A stretch of DNA of 64,000 bases from Symsagittifera roscoffensis (GCF_963678635.1 NC_087062.1:64393253-64457252), one strand, 5' to 3'; shown: positions 9,817 through 21,249, counted from the first letter of the stretch. The notes: generated by a model not told the origin, from the sequence alone. Translations and numbers: made by a program.

Positions 9817-12015
9817 GTTAGAAACACGTAAAGATATTTAGTCCCATTAAAAAGTATATTAGGTACGGCAAGTATCTGGTAGAATTTCCCCGGTTCATTA
9901 AAGTTTTTCAGCAATATCGGGTTTTTAATCAATTATAACTACTTCAGCTGGACATGTATAATTGGGATGCTTATTTTTGAAAACTTCTAGCCTTTGAATG
10001 CCTACCTTTTAATCGATAAGAAACCTACAGTTAGTTTTCTATGTAAAACACATTTGCTTATTGTTGCGACCACTTCCCGATAAGCGAAGCATGATTTTTT
10101 TCTCAATTTTGATTGCCCGAAAAAAAACTAGAGAGCCAAATGGGGTATCTTATTTAAGCCATATTGATCGTATTTCGGGTTTTAAAAATGTCTCCGAGTG
10201 CAAAAAGTTGTCTCACTGATGAGACAAATTGTCTGACTTCTTGATCAAAAAAAAATTGACGAAAAGCTGACTTCTCAAGTTTAGTTCCTTGCTACAATAC
10301 TTACGTTTTTTTAGAAAGCTAAATCAACTTTATTTTTAAAGGCTTTATTTTATGCGTTTTCCGCCTAAATCAAACGCCTTTTCCACGGCACATTTCGAAA
10401 ACAAAAATTGTAATGCATGAATACGTCAAACGTGAAATATTTTTTTTTTTGAACAGCAAAAATAACAGTTTTTAAGAGTAGTGGAATTAGTCGATTAGAG
10501 AATTTGAATAAAATGTCTAGTTTTCCTTCCAAATATTAACCCAGAGTGACAAAAAAAACTTATCATACATTTCCATAGAGTGGAAAAAATGCTTGTCATA
10601 CAATTCAATAAAATTCCATGGGAAAGAAAGAATCGTAAGAAAATAGCATGACTGGCATTCTTTCCATGCAATGGAAATGTATGATAAATAAATTTTCCTT
10701 TAAATGGAGTTGTATGATTAACGTTTTTCCTTTCGAAGAAAGTGCTAAGAAAAACTTTTTTTTTGCTGGATGTATAAAAAACCTTTTTCCGATTTTCTAA
10801 TTGTGCAAAACTAAAAAAAATAAATGAGGCAACATTTTAGCCCAGCCAAACGTGCCAGTCTCTCAACAGAGGATAAAAATTACGGATTGTTTGTGTGTTT
10901 CTGTAAGTTTCTCTCGTCGTAATCGAGAAAATCCAGGTGAAAGTCACCCAAACTATGGCGCTCAAAAACACAATGCTGCACTGACTTTCAAGGTAAAACT
11001 GAGCAGTGAGGTGGCCATAGTTTGTTAGATTTTTGACCAGGACTTCTCATATATCATTCCCATGATTGCATGCCCTTCGTAAAGAAGTACTGTATATCCT
11101 TCTTGAAGTTATTTGGGCTAAGTCAGAGGATCTTTTTGATATAATTATGTCAGTGATTGACCAAGTAGTTTTATAGTAAATTTTGGTTGACTTTAAAGCC
11201 AAAAATGATTCATTTTAGGGGTGTTTTTTTTGCCTGAATTTAGCAAAATAAATTGCACCATATTATTTCTGCCAAGATTCTACGCAAGTCCACCCAGTTT
11301 GATAAAAACGCGTTTTAAATTTCAACTTTTAAGCGTTTTGTACGGATAATTGACATCAGAGTATTCTGATTTTCTTTTAATTCAATCGTACAACCTTTTA
11401 TTTGCGCTGAATTGTTGGTTGCGCTCACAAAAAAAAACTACGTCATTCTATTTGCTTTTACTAAAAGCCTCACTTTTTACGAAAACATGATGGGAAACTG
11501 AGTCAAAAACCTTCAACTTATTTTGTAAAATCTTTTTCTTTTCGAATACTTTCTGTGACACAAACAAAGGCACCATGCAATGAGATTTTTTGTCAAAATG
11601 CAAATTAAAATAGCTTCTTTTTTCCAAATCCTCTGTTTTTTTTGCACACGAAAGCCGAAAATAACCTTTTAATTAGTTCTGAATTTGGAACATTCAGAAC
11701 AGTTTTAATATGACTTACCTGAAATTCGATTGTTGCGCCTAACCCTTGATCCTATTCTTTTTGACATTAAAATGATTTTTAGATTCATAACATTTTTAAA
11801 TGCTTTTTAGATTTGCTAGTTCTACAAAAAATAGTTCCTTCCCTCATGAATTGATATTTCCACAAGAAGTATTTCCGTCCTATGAGTTATGCCATGGCAA
11901 AAACTGAAAAACGAACTCTAGTGCTGCTTTAGGTTTTCTTCAGATGCTCACATTATTTTTACTAATTGGGCTGATTTTGTCAAAACTAGATTAAATTATC
12001 TCAATACTGTTTCAG
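9817..12015. other. Intron, about 2.2 kb, with palindromic repeat family
   Basis: No exon detected. At 10555-10745 lie several copies, in both orientations, of a motif built on catacatttccatagagtgg and its complement. The same motif family recurs at 14200-14740. At 10951-11035 a short inverted pair (aaactatggc .. gccatagttt) is present. The rest is AT-rich without recognisable structure. Confidence 0.6.
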
Positions 12016-12174
12016 CTCAATTTCACATCGCAGTTGGATTTTCTGTACCAAGTTGCTCAGCTGGTGTCACTGGTAGAAAAAGAAAGTAGTTTTGTATCCG
12101 AAAAAATCAAGGACTTCTTGAACTTCAACCTGCAACCATCTGCCTCGGTACAGCCCATGCTATCAAAAATACAG
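12016..12174 (+). CDS. Plakin-family gene, exon: spectrin repeat
   Basis: Acceptor gtttcag, donor gtcata after CAG, 53 codons, phase 0 both sides. Helical peptide LNFTSQLDFLYQVAQLVSLV followed by a Pro/Ser turn (LQPSASVQPM), as expected at a helix boundary in a spectrin repeat. Confidence 0.85.
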
Positions 12175-12246
12175 GTCATACAAGTTTCAACAACTACTTT
12201 CTCATTTTCACCAATTGTCTCTTTTGCTTAAAATAAGTTTTTGCAG

Positions 12247-12453
12247 AAATTTGAGCTTCAAATTGAATCACATGAAATGACGAACATTCAACCCCTCCTA
12301 CAAAAAGGTCGGGAGTTGACCACAGAAACTGAAATGCACGATAGCAAAGCGATAACAGACCCGATTCAAAACCTGGTTAACAACTGGAACTGGATCAAAA
12401 CGTTTCTACCAGTTTTGAAAGAGCAGATCAACCAGCTAACCAGCTACGATCAG
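12247..12453 (+). CDS. Plakin-family gene, exon: spectrin repeat with W motif
   Basis: Acceptor tttttgcag, donor gtttga after CAG, 69 codons, phase 0. Contains LVNNWNWIKTFLPVLKEQI, where the tryptophan pair sits at the conserved position of the first helix of a spectrin repeat. The upstream intron is only 72 nt. Confidence 0.85.
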
Positions 12454-12644
12454 GTTTGAATGAAGATTTAGGTTTTCAGTCTTGCGCTTAAGATCTTAGT
12501 GTCCTTCCGCATATTTGCATGAGAACGATATAAAAGAATGTAGTTGTTTCTATTGTTAATATAAACTCTACTGCAGCGTCAGTATGTCATGAGTAGCAAC
12601 GCCGGATTTCAAAAAATGACATCAATAAAAGCTCCCATTTTCAG

Positions 12645-12932
12645 GTGCACCAAAAAGCAGTTGAGAACATTCAGTGGCTTAAGTCGCAGTATGACATTCT
12701 CACCTTAATCCCAGTTTCAATTTGTGACGTCGGAAGAGGTGAACAACTTGTGAAAAGACTGAATGAAATCAACTCGGCCGTTGAACTGAATGCTGAGGTG
12801 CTGATTGGCATCTCGGAAAAGGCAGAAAACTTACCCTCACTCGAGTTGAGAGAATTTAGAGGGAAAGAAGAGGGAAAATTGAACCAGAGTTATTCAGCTC
12901 TCGTTCTTGTGTCTCCGCCGCCGAATTCATTG
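12645..12932 (+). CDS. Plakin-family gene, exon: spectrin repeat leading into SH3
   Basis: Acceptor cattttcag, donor gtaaat after TTG, 96 codons, phase 0. Contains VENIQWLKSQYDILTLI, a spectrin-repeat first helix with its tryptophan. The last third (LNQSYSALVLVSPPPNSL) loses helix character and gives the first strand of the SH3 domain completed by the next exon. An SH3 inserted in a central spectrin repeat is the hallmark of the plakin domain. Confidence 0.85.
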
Positions 12933-13398
12933 GTAAATTGATACTAAAGACACAATTAGAATATTACCACTCATAAAGTGATGACAAACACAGTGAATAA
13001 TAAGTTTCTCGACTAATTTAAAAAAAAATCGCTAAAATGCAAAAAACTTCAAGTCGTTTTTTTTTCAAAAACAGATAAATTTTTTTTTTTGGATTTCTCA
13101 TTACCGATCAAGTCACGGCCCTAAATTTTTTTGATATGATAAATGATTTAAACCATATGGCGTAAATTTGTAGTACATGCTGTTAAATTAGAGAAAAAAC
13201 ACAAAGCTTGAACTCTTTCGTCGGAACAAAAAGGTCTGCTCGCAAAATGACTTGCTATAGAATAACTCTTCAGCGAAATTTGAACCAAACTTGGTTCAAA
13301 CAAAAATGAAAAACTCGAAAAAAAAACAATTCTTAAAATAACTAGTTTCAAACATGAAAACTATCAATAATAACCGCTTAAAACTTGGACTATTTCAG

Positions 13399-13560
13399 GT
13401 GAAAGAGCCTATTGAAGCCAATCAAGTGGTGGAGTTGGTAACGATGACTAATCAGTCTACCTGGATGGTGCAAGATACGAGTGGCCGCCAGTTTGAGCTG
13501 CCCTCAGCTATACTGTTACCCACTCCTCACGAGTCAAGCAAAACAGTCCAGCTACTGCTA
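13399..13560 (+). CDS. Plakin-family gene, exon: plakin SH3 domain
   Basis: Acceptor tatttcag. The peptide includes EANQVVELVTMTNQSTWMV, then QDTSGRQFELPSAILLPTP. This fits the plakin SH3: 'L-x-K-G-D-x-x-x-L', W-K-V, S-G-x-x-x-x-V-P-S-x-x-F-L-x-P-P-P. Plakin SH3 domains lack the classical polyproline site and pack against the adjacent spectrin repeat. The end is uncertain: a canonical donor gtgagt lies at 13563 (phase 2) but the next exon is open only for a phase 0 join, which needs a GA-AG intron starting at 13561. Confidence 0.85.
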
Positions 13561-14020
13561 GAGTGAGTTTAACTTCGGTCCAATTTCACTTAGTTTCTCT
13601 TCAAAAAAAAGATGATGTCACTATAAGAGTGTGCTTTTTACCTGATAGTTTTTTACATATTTTTGGAGCGGTTTTCAACTGATTAAATCTATAAAGTTTT
13701 TATTTCATCGACTTAGTCGGCCATATTTTGGTTAATTCAAAAGTGCTATATGAGTTTAATAACTTCAACCAATAGCTGCCACTTTAGAGCCAAAGAAAAG
13801 TTACTTCCAGAGATTAGATTTTTGAAAACTGTCCCCCTCGTATTGTACCTAGATAATAAACAGCATTAATTAAATGGTCAAGTAGATGTCAATATACACA
13901 TACTTAGGAATTTCCCCACTTTTTTTCAATGAGGTGATTGTGGTGAGGAGGTAGAATAAATATACAAAACCGAAGTAGAACAATTTTTTGCAAATACTGA
14001 TTTTCATTCTCGGAACCGAG

Positions 14021-14164
14021 GAAACCGTTTTGTTAAGACTTGAGGATCTGTTCTACGAAGTGAATCTGGCCTGTAACTCGAAGATAGCCACGACACAGTT
14101 CAACCTTGAAGTATGCAAAGCAGAGGAGGAGCTCCTGTTTCTGACTAAACCATTCACAAACAAG
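14021..14164 (+). CDS. Plakin-family gene, exon: spectrin repeat after SH3
   Basis: 48 codons, donor gtatga after AAG. ETVLLRLEDLFYEVNLACN resembles the helix that follows SH3 in plakins (E-A-x-x-R-L-E-x-x-Y/H). The acceptor is the only AG in the frame, at accgag/gaaacc, preceded by a pyrimidine-rich stretch; a longer version from 13985 is possible. Phase relation to the SH3 exon is not canonical. Confidence 0.75.
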
Positions 14165-15091
14165 GTATGAGTTTTTTGAACTGCCGGGTTGACCTCCATA
14201 CACCGAAAATGATTATCATACAATTCCATACATCAAGTGCATGGAAAAACGCTTGTCATACAATTTTCATACAAATTCGAAAAAGGATTCAAAAAGGATA
14301 TAAACTAATTTCTCTGGCTGTTTGATTCTAATAAAACAGTCTGGTGATACAAAAACTATAACTTTTTTGGAAAAGTTGTTTATTATACAATTTCCAGACA
14401 TGAAAATTTTGAAAACTGTTTGGAATCAAGTTTTAATTAGTTAGGAACATTTTTTGCTTCATTGAGAGCACTTTCGACTCCAAAAACAAAATTTTACTTA
14501 GTAGCTTATAAAGGTTTATCATACAATTTCCATACAAGAAAATTGTATGAAAAGCGTTTTTCCATAAAGGCAAAATTTTCAAAACCTTTCGAAAGCTGTT
14601 TGTAATCAAGTTTTAATTAGTTAGGAGCATTTTTTGCTTCACTGAAAGCACTTTCGACTCCAAAAAATAAATATTACTTTGTAGCTAAAAATTCGTATCA
14701 TACAGTTTCCATATTTGATATTTGTACGACAAGCATTTTTTCCCAAAATCTTTCAGCATACCAGAAATGCTTAGGAAACGTTTTTCAAACAATTTTATAA
14801 GAGTTTAAAATGTGTTTGATTCTGTTGCCAGTGTTTAGCTCCTAAAAACGTACTCCTAAAGTTATTCCTAAATTTTTTCTTCAAAGTTGGTTTAATAAAA
14901 CTTTTTGTTGGTTGTTCATTTTTCGAATTGAACCGTTGACAATTTTTTCGAATTCACTAACGTTTTACGTGCTTGTATAGTTCTTTCATCACACCACGCA
15001 CAAAGAATGACATTAAATTGTAGAAAAAAAACAATTCTTTTGAAGTTCTTTCAAGGAATATTGTCGGTACACTCTCTGTGCTAATTGCACC
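14165..15091. repeat. Intron with tacaattt repeat and truncated Rep-A
   Basis: From 14200 to 14740 there are several copies of atcatacaatttccatac and its complement, as at 10.6 kb. Two tandem units of about 170-180 bp sharing ttttaattagttaggaacat and gcactttcgactccaaaaa occur at about 14400-14540 and 14575-14715. From about 14850 to 15091 the tail of a Rep-A unit is present (ttctttcatcacaccacgca, ttgtcggtacactctctgtg). It resumes at 15523 after an inserted element. Confidence 0.65.
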
Positions 15092-15513
15092 GGGTCTAGG
15101 ACAACAAGCCGACGGGACTTCAAGCCGAAGGGACTTCAAGCCGAAGGGACTTCAAGCCGAATTTTAAACTTTGCATACACCTCAAATCACTATTTTTTAT
15201 CTGTAAAACGTTGCTTTTAAAAAATTTTGGCAAGTTTAGACCAGAATAGGCCTTATTCATGACAATAAATCACTTAGGATTGGCATCCGTTAATAATATC
15301 AGCCGGTTTTTGAAATGCATAAATTATATACAAGATAATTGCCTTCAACCGTGTTTTATTTTTCATTTTTTCTAAACATCATTTGAAGGCGTAAATTTCA
15401 TGAAAACGTCAATAACTACTGAAAAAATCATGACTTGATGAGAAAATTTTCGGCTTGAAGTCCCTAATTTTACGATTCGGCTTGAAGTCCCGTCGGCTTG
15501 ATGTCCGGCACCC
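15092..15513. mobile_element. TIR element with 9-bp target duplication (422 bp)
   Basis: The termini are GGGTCTAGGACAACAAGCCG.. at the left and, read on the other strand, GGGTGCCGGACATCAAGCCG.. at the right. They are followed inwards by short direct repeats of gggacttcaagccgaa (three at the left, two at the right). An exact 9-bp duplication aattgcacc flanks it (15083-15091, 15514-15522). A 9-bp duplication with long, repeat-bearing termini suits Mutator-like elements, but the superfamily is inferred. It is inserted within a Rep-A tail. No coding frame. Confidence 0.8.
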
Positions 15514-15746
15514 AATTGCACCGCAATCGCCTACTCATGTTCTTAGTATGCTTTTTATTTTCTGTATAACAGTGTTTTGAAGTGAGTTTCTTGGTAACAA
15601 TTTGCTCAGCTATAAGAAACTAGTCGAGCTTTTTAAAAGCATCAGGTTCTCAGACTCATATCAGCGATAGCATCTCTTTTTTTGAAATTGAACTTCATTG
15701 ATCTAATCCCTATCATCGATGAAATTGATTAAAACATTTTAAACAG

Positions 15747-15909
15747 GAGATAGATATTTCAACCCTACCATCTGAGTTTGAGAAGCTGTCAAAGGAAATC
15801 GAGAACAACTTCGGTCAAGATGTCGAGGAAGGGATTCAAACTTCAGCAAAACTCAAGCAGTTGCACACTACTGCTTCAGGAATCTGCAGCTTCTTCGACG
15901 AACTAGGAG
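15747..15909 (+). CDS. Plakin-family gene, exon: spectrin repeat
   Basis: Acceptor tttaaacag, donor gttagt, 54 codons plus one base. EFEKLSKEIENNFGQDVEEG and KLKQLHTTASGICSFFDEL are helical. Phase 0 in, phase 1 out; both agree with neighbours. Confidence 0.85.
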
Positions 15910-16009
15910 GTTAGTCTATTATATTAATCAAATAGGCCACTTTATATGGGTAATTTATATCTTGCATTTCCCTCTCAATAACTTTATAGCTCAAGATTAA
16001 TATCACTAG

Positions 16010-16130
16010 GCGACTTGAGAAAAATTTTAGGGTCGGTCGACCAAAAATGGATGTCGTAAAATGCTTGGTAAAGGGTAAAATATTTGAGGGAGGGCGTCTG
16101 CAATGTTCCCCCTAAATTTGCAACTCTCTG
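16010..16130. mobile_element. Decayed fragment of the CAGGGGCGGAT hAT family
   Basis: About 120 bases match the right half of the 7181-7555 element (aaaattttagggtcggtcg, aaaaatggat, gggagggcgtctgcaatg, ccccctaaat). The terminus is degraded and no duplication is visible. The intron otherwise (15910-16628) shows nothing recognisable. Confidence 0.6.
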
Positions 16131-16628
16131 GAACTTTCCGCATTAAGAATCGGCAGTTCACTGAACCGAAAAAAAATCTAACCGACTGAAAAATAACCAA
16201 TCCTTAGCCGATTTCAAAAACACACATTTCTCGGTTAATTATCCGCGTGTAAATTAACTGATTTGCTATTCTATATTGCTATTATTGTCAAAAATGTTAT
16301 AAAGTTAATTTCTGCAGTGATCACAAAAAGCATCTCTGAGCTGTTCTGTAAGAAACTGTTTGAACTCGCAATTATTTTAATTTTTATGTGACTCCGAAAA
16401 TATTTTAGCAAGCGATCCGATCCAAACTGTACTTAACATTTTAATTACATGTCGGCGTGAAATAAATCAGCAATGTTTCAAACTGTACAAAATGCTGTGA
16501 TGAATCCATGATTCTGCAATTACTCCACGATTCTATAACTCTACGAAAAAGAACCCTGTTTGAAATTGGTAAAACTTATTTGCTTTTTTTGCCAAACCAC
16601 TGGTCTTAAAGGTCATCAATTTTTTCAG

Positions 16629-16745
16629 AGGGTAGCCCAGTGGGACCAGAGAACTTCGATGAGCAACTGAACGAGTGCATCTGGTCGGTCGAGTCGATTG
16701 AGGACTCCCTGCGCGAATCTCTTCAACAGAACCAAGAAAATAGAG
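16629..16745 (+). CDS. Plakin-family gene, exon: spectrin repeat
   Basis: Acceptor tttttcag, donor gttggc, 117 nt, phase 1 on both sides. Peptide EGSPVGPENFDEQLNECIWS then ESIEDSLRESLQQNQ; acidic, helical, with a tryptophan in the first-helix position. Confidence 0.85.
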
Positions 16746-16966
16746 GTTGGCATTTTTACTCATTTACTCTTCATCTTCAACGACAGCTCTGTGTAAGTCC
16801 TTCAAGAGCTGCGACTAGCATGACTATTATTGTTTTCTAGGGCATCTATGTTCAGAGATCTTAAGTTAGGGAAAATGATCCAGGAACCTAGCAAGTAAAA
16901 TATGATTGTCGCTAACTTCGAAAGTTATTGCAGCTTACCATGCATCTGATTGTTCACTTATTTCAG

Positions 16967-17156
16967 AAATCTCTCAACTGGTCGAATCACTGGAAGTGCA
17001 ATTTGACAAACTGTTCGACATCTCAGTTCGGGGCTTCAGATTAGGTCTTCTAGTGCTTGCGGGAGACGACGACAGGGCCGAATTGGATTTAATCATGGAG
17101 AACCTAGAGTCTAGGTTGAGTCAGGCTCTTCACGTCATCAAGACACAGCTTAACAA
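16967..17156 (+). CDS. Plakin-family gene, exon: spectrin repeat
   Basis: Acceptor tatttcag, donor gtacgt, 190 nt, phase 1 in and phase 2 out. Peptide EISQLVESLEVQFDKLFDIS, then LDLIMENLESRLSQALHVI; strongly amphipathic helices. The frame closes with the exon at 19876. Confidence 0.85.
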
Positions 17157-17264
17157 GTACGTCATGTTCACAGCTGACCGATTCAACATGTTATGAATTT
17201 GGTCAAAGAGACAAAACGCAGATTGGAGTGAACAACGCGGTTTAAACAGTCAACAGAATTTTTT

Positions 17265-18890
17265 TTTCAAATTATAATTTTTTTTTTCAATTTTTTGCAG
17301 AAATTCTTGTCATTAAAAATCTCCAAAAAATAATTTCTCTCGATAAAAAATAAAATTACGTGATCGAATTTTAACGGAAAATCAAAAACTTCAAACTGTT
17401 TTTTCTCGACACTAGAAAAAGTTTTGGGATTTGTTGAAGTGGTTTCAATCACGACTGAGAGGGCTTTAATATGATATATCACTCAACCCAGTCCGATGAT
17501 TATTTGTGGTATCTGATTTTGCGTGGAAAACAAAAAGAAAAAATACAAAGTTCCTCTCCATTTTCATGGGTCGGCGCAACAAGTATAGCCGGATACTGTG
17601 CAAGTAGCACAGAATGTTCCGAGCATAGTCTTAAAAAACAACAATTTTTTTTTGAATAATTGGTGTTTTTTTCGGCGTGGAGTGATAAAATGAGCTGAAC
17701 AAAAAACTGGAGATTAGGTATATTCGACATTCATAGTAAAATAAGCAAAATGAAAAACTATTTTTGTAATAAAGTAAATTAAAAAACGGAAAAAAACTCT
17801 CACGCTTTGCAGTTTTTTGAATTTTTTATTCCACAAAGGCGTTTAAATACTCAAAACACTCAAAACTAATTTTACTCGATTGAAACTAAGTTTTTACGTT
17901 TTAAATTAATCTATTGTAAGCCTGCTCGCTCGCTTTATAGGGCTCGAAGTAAGACAAAAAACCAAAAATTGTATAACTGTTTTTCGACACTAGGAAAGGT
18001 TTGCGAATGGTGATTATGTTTTGTGGTAGCTGATTTTGCATGGGAAGCAAAAAAAACTGAAACACACCCAAACACAAAATTGCTCCCCATTTTCAAATGG
18101 TCGGAACAACAAGGATTCCTGCAACTTCGCTTCTGTGTAATAATAGCAACATTTTTTGCGAATAAAACAGAAAGAAGAATGTAAGCACGAGATTAACTTT
18201 TCGGACCGTATGTTTTGAAAAAATTTATTGAATTTTTAATATTTTTTTTACTTAAAGGAGTTGAACATTATGAGAAAGCAGATTAAAACAAGGATAATCG
18301 GTTGCAGTGCAAGCAGCATAGAGTTTTCCGACCCTACTCTTAAAATAAATGACAAAAGAAATATAAGGTTTGTTTGTACGCAATGTGATACCAAAACTAA
18401 ACAAAATTCGAATGTATAGAAAGCTAAATTAGGCATATCCGACATTATTTGTTTCTATATTTTTTTCACATTAGTTTTAAAATGTTTTCGGATTTTTTGC
18501 CCAAGTAGCGCTGAATTAGGCAAAATTTTGCCTAAGAAATGCCAAATAGTTTTTGTTTATATTAAAAATATTTTTTTTTTTTGCCCGAAAAGTTTCAGGC
18601 TAAAAAAATTTGATTTCGTTACCTGATCAATTTACTCGCTCGGAAGACTGAAACCCAAAATTTTCAAACGGGTTCTTCCTTCTTCCCGACACTGAGAACA
18701 TTTCTTAAAATTTTAATGTCCTTCGAGTCACGGTTTAAAAGGCTTCAAAATAATCTATTATTCGATCTATTTCGATGATAATTTGAAGTACCTGATTTTG
18801 CGTGGAAAACAAAAAAAACCAAAACACCCAAATCCAAAATTCCTACCAATTTTAATGGTCGGAACACCAATTTTCCTTCTGAAAAAATGT
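17265..18890 (-). repeat. Rep-A array on the minus strand, about three units
   Basis: Read on the minus strand, about three consecutive Rep-A units occupy most of the 2.7-kb intron. The junction at about 17,570-17,630 joins the head of one unit (complement of aatggagaggaac) directly to the tail of the next (tatagccggatactgtgcaa). This shows true head-to-tail tandem order. The remaining units are more decayed (start-type blocks near 18080-18115 and 18800-18870). All frames within are non-coding. Confidence 0.7.
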
Positions 18891-19875
18891 CGTTCTATCG
18901 TTTTTCTGATTATTTTTTGTCAGCTGTTGCCAGAACGTAGTTTTCTAAAAGTTTTAAAAAAATCTAACAACTCCTTTCATACTTTTTTTGCTTTAAAGTT
19001 CATTCGGTTTAAATAATTTGGGCATTTTTACATCGCCTTAGTCATTGGATGTTGTGTTGCCTGAAAACAAAAGACCTTTTAATCCTTTTTTTAAATTTTT
19101 GGAGTGACGGGCCTATGAACATTGATTTTCAAAATATTATAGCTGTTTTTCATGCAAACAAAGTTGTTTTCGACTCAAACAGTGTCTTCAAGTATTGCCA
19201 GTTTAGTTGCCGCTCAAAAACATTTCTGAAAATGTTCATTTGCCGCTCGAAAAAGTTCATTTAATGATGTAATCAAAAGAATAGAAACGCTTGGGGTCAT
19301 AAGCGTTTTTTAGTTCAAATTTTTTTATGACCCCTTTTTTTATTTTTTCGGATCAATTGGCGTCTACCACAGTTTTTCTGATCGCTATTTCAACGCTGAC
19401 GCTTTTATTTCTCGACATTTGTGTTTTCCTTTCATCGGACATCTTTCGCGACAAACGTATGAAGCATTTGTAGATTTTTTCTACTTCATCGACGTAATGG
19501 CTTCCTTATCTTCTGTCCGCTAGCGCACAATGTTTTGTTTGTGTGGTATCGCAAGTTTTGTTTGTAAGTGTCGAATTTACAACAAACTGTTTTATACAGT
19601 TTTTGCTGAAATTTTTCAAGCAGTTCAAATAAAGACTGAAAGGTTTCTGATAAGAAACGCCACTGATTCAAAAATGCATGAAAAGCTCCTACATTTTTAC
19701 GAAGATATGTTTGTTGTGATGCCTTAATTTTCTGTTTTACTGCCCAATAGTTGAAAACTGTTCCGAAAGGGTTCATATCATTTTTGATATATTCAAATTC
19801 AACAGATTGAAGGAAGATCAGAAGATCTAATTTTCAAGATTCGAGAATTTATGATTTTATATTTATCTGGTTTAG
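18891..19875. other. Intron remainder without recognised content
   Basis: AT-rich sequence with a twice-repeated tgccgctc(a/g)aaaa motif near 19208-19252. A minus-strand frame of 96 residues (19486-19776) is helical but matches no family I know, has no flanking splice or gene context, and is not called. Confidence 0.4.
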
Positions 19876-20214
19876 GTTGAATCTCATCCTGGATTCTGGC
19901 TTCATCTTTAATGAGCTCGTAACTCGAGCGCAGAAATTGACCAACCATTTAAACTCAAAATTAATTCACCCAGAGAATTTTTTGATCAACGCAAGCACCA
20001 CAGCTTCTGATTGGCTGATAGAGTCCTCCAATCAAAAGCAGTCACTTGAGAATACTTTGCTTCTATTGGTTGAAACAGTTCAATTGCTTGCACCTGATTC
20101 AAGCTCGACCCAGATTGACCCGATTTTTGTGAAGCAATTGGTTTCGGACTTGATTACTGACTTCAATGAACAAAAACAACAGTTGACTTCAATCGACTCA
20201 GCATTGCTCAGAAG
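19876..20214 (+). CDS. Plakin-family gene, exon: spectrin repeat
   Basis: Acceptor ctggtttag, donor gtgagt, 339 nt, phase 2 on both sides. About 112 residues: LILDSGFIFNELVTRAQKL, TTASDWLIESSNQKQSLEN (W at a helix-A position) and LVSDLITDFNEQKQQLTSID. The length matches one full spectrin repeat. Confidence 0.9.
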
Positions 20215-20350
20215 GTGAGTCCAAATTGATCCTAATTTGCGGAAAAAAAACATAACAAAAAATCATTTAAAAAACTAAGCAATACGGAGCACAGGTTAAA
20301 ATGTTAACACTCTTTTTTTTCTTATTTGTAATTTAGAATGAATTTTTTAG

Positions 20351-20495
20351 CTGCCGCGAAGCAGAGTTTCTGAAAAAACACTTTCGACTGAGCGACTTGA
20401 TATCGGTACAACGGGACAACCAAATCGATTTAGAAATGGAACTTGACGCAAAAACTAAAGAGCTACAAACAGCTAGCAAAATAATTGCCATAGAG
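20351..20495 (+). CDS. Plakin-family gene, exon: coiled coil
   Basis: Acceptor attttttag, donor gtagga, 145 nt. Peptide SCREAEFLKKHFRLSDLISV then LEMELDAKTKELQTASKII, continuous helix. Phase 2 in, phase 0 out. Confidence 0.85.
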
Positions 20496-20563
20496 GTAGG
20501 AAAACCAAATTATTATTAAAAGTTAGATTAACGGCTAAGCCAACATAAAAGACATTGTTTCAG

Positions 20564-20657
20564 GAAAATTTGAGCAAAATAAAAGAACAGAAAATGAAGT
20601 TGAATGATCTGAAAGGGAAGTTGAAATCATTTGAAGAAGAAACTCTGGGCATTAAAG
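20564..20657 (+). CDS. Plakin-family gene, exon: coiled coil
   Basis: Acceptor tgtttcag, donor gtaatg, 94 nt, phase 0 in and phase 1 out. ENLSKIKEQKMKLNDLKGKL is a strongly heptad-like segment. Confidence 0.85.
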
Positions 20658-20755
20658 GTAATGAACTTTTTAAACTGTAAATAAATAAACTTTTTGGTCT
20701 TCAAATAAATAATTCTAAATAGTTTGTAAAAAATCACAAAAAAACAACATTTCAG

Positions 20756-20856
20756 AACCGGTTCTAAGAGTCAATGAGATACAGACAGTGGGAGCAAAGC
20801 TTGAAGACAGTGAGATGAAATTGAAAACCACATTGGATGAGATCATTTCATCATTA
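20756..20856 (+). CDS. Plakin-family gene, last exon before the giant exon
   Basis: Acceptor acatttcag, donor gtaaat after TTA, 101 nt. Peptide EPVLRVNEIQTVGAKLEDSE then KLKTTLDEIISSL. Phase 1 in, phase 0 out. The phase 0 end fits the giant exon at 20927 and equally the exon at 47819, which matters for alternative splicing. Confidence 0.9.
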
Positions 20857-20926
20857 GTAAATTTGTAGTTACGGTTTTATATTTAAGTTTCAGAATCTAC
20901 GTAGTTCAGCATGTGTGATGTTTCAG

Positions 20927-21249
20927 ACACTTCTGCCGGTCCCCGAGATTCATTCAAGTGACAGCCATGAAGACGAAGCAGACGGTCCCATTCCAGCGAT
21001 CATACTGACCGAAACTGAAACGAACTCACACAGACTTCTAGAACAACCGATGCAACAAACCCCAACTTCAATAACCGAACTACAAAGCCCCTTGCAGTCG
21101 TTTAGTCTCCAGTCATCCAGATCGTTCATTGGAATCAATCGACCAAGGAAAGAAATACTGACTGGAAGCGTCCAGATGGATTCCAGAAAAAGGATCCCGT
21201 CTTTTGACACCAGTGCTGAAAATTTGACAAAAATAGGAAAACTAGAAGA
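20927..21249 (+). other. Giant exon zone 1: low-complexity linker
   Basis: About 108 residues rich in Ser, Thr, Pro and Gln, no predicted helix of length. It contains short basic-serine sites such as RPRKEILTGS and DSRKRIPSFD that could be phosphorylated. It separates the helical plakin domain from the beta-rich modules. Confidence 0.7.

Noticed and set aside
19486-19776. 96-residue minus-strand frame in an intron
   Set aside because: Helical-looking but no start context, no neighbours and no family resemblance.
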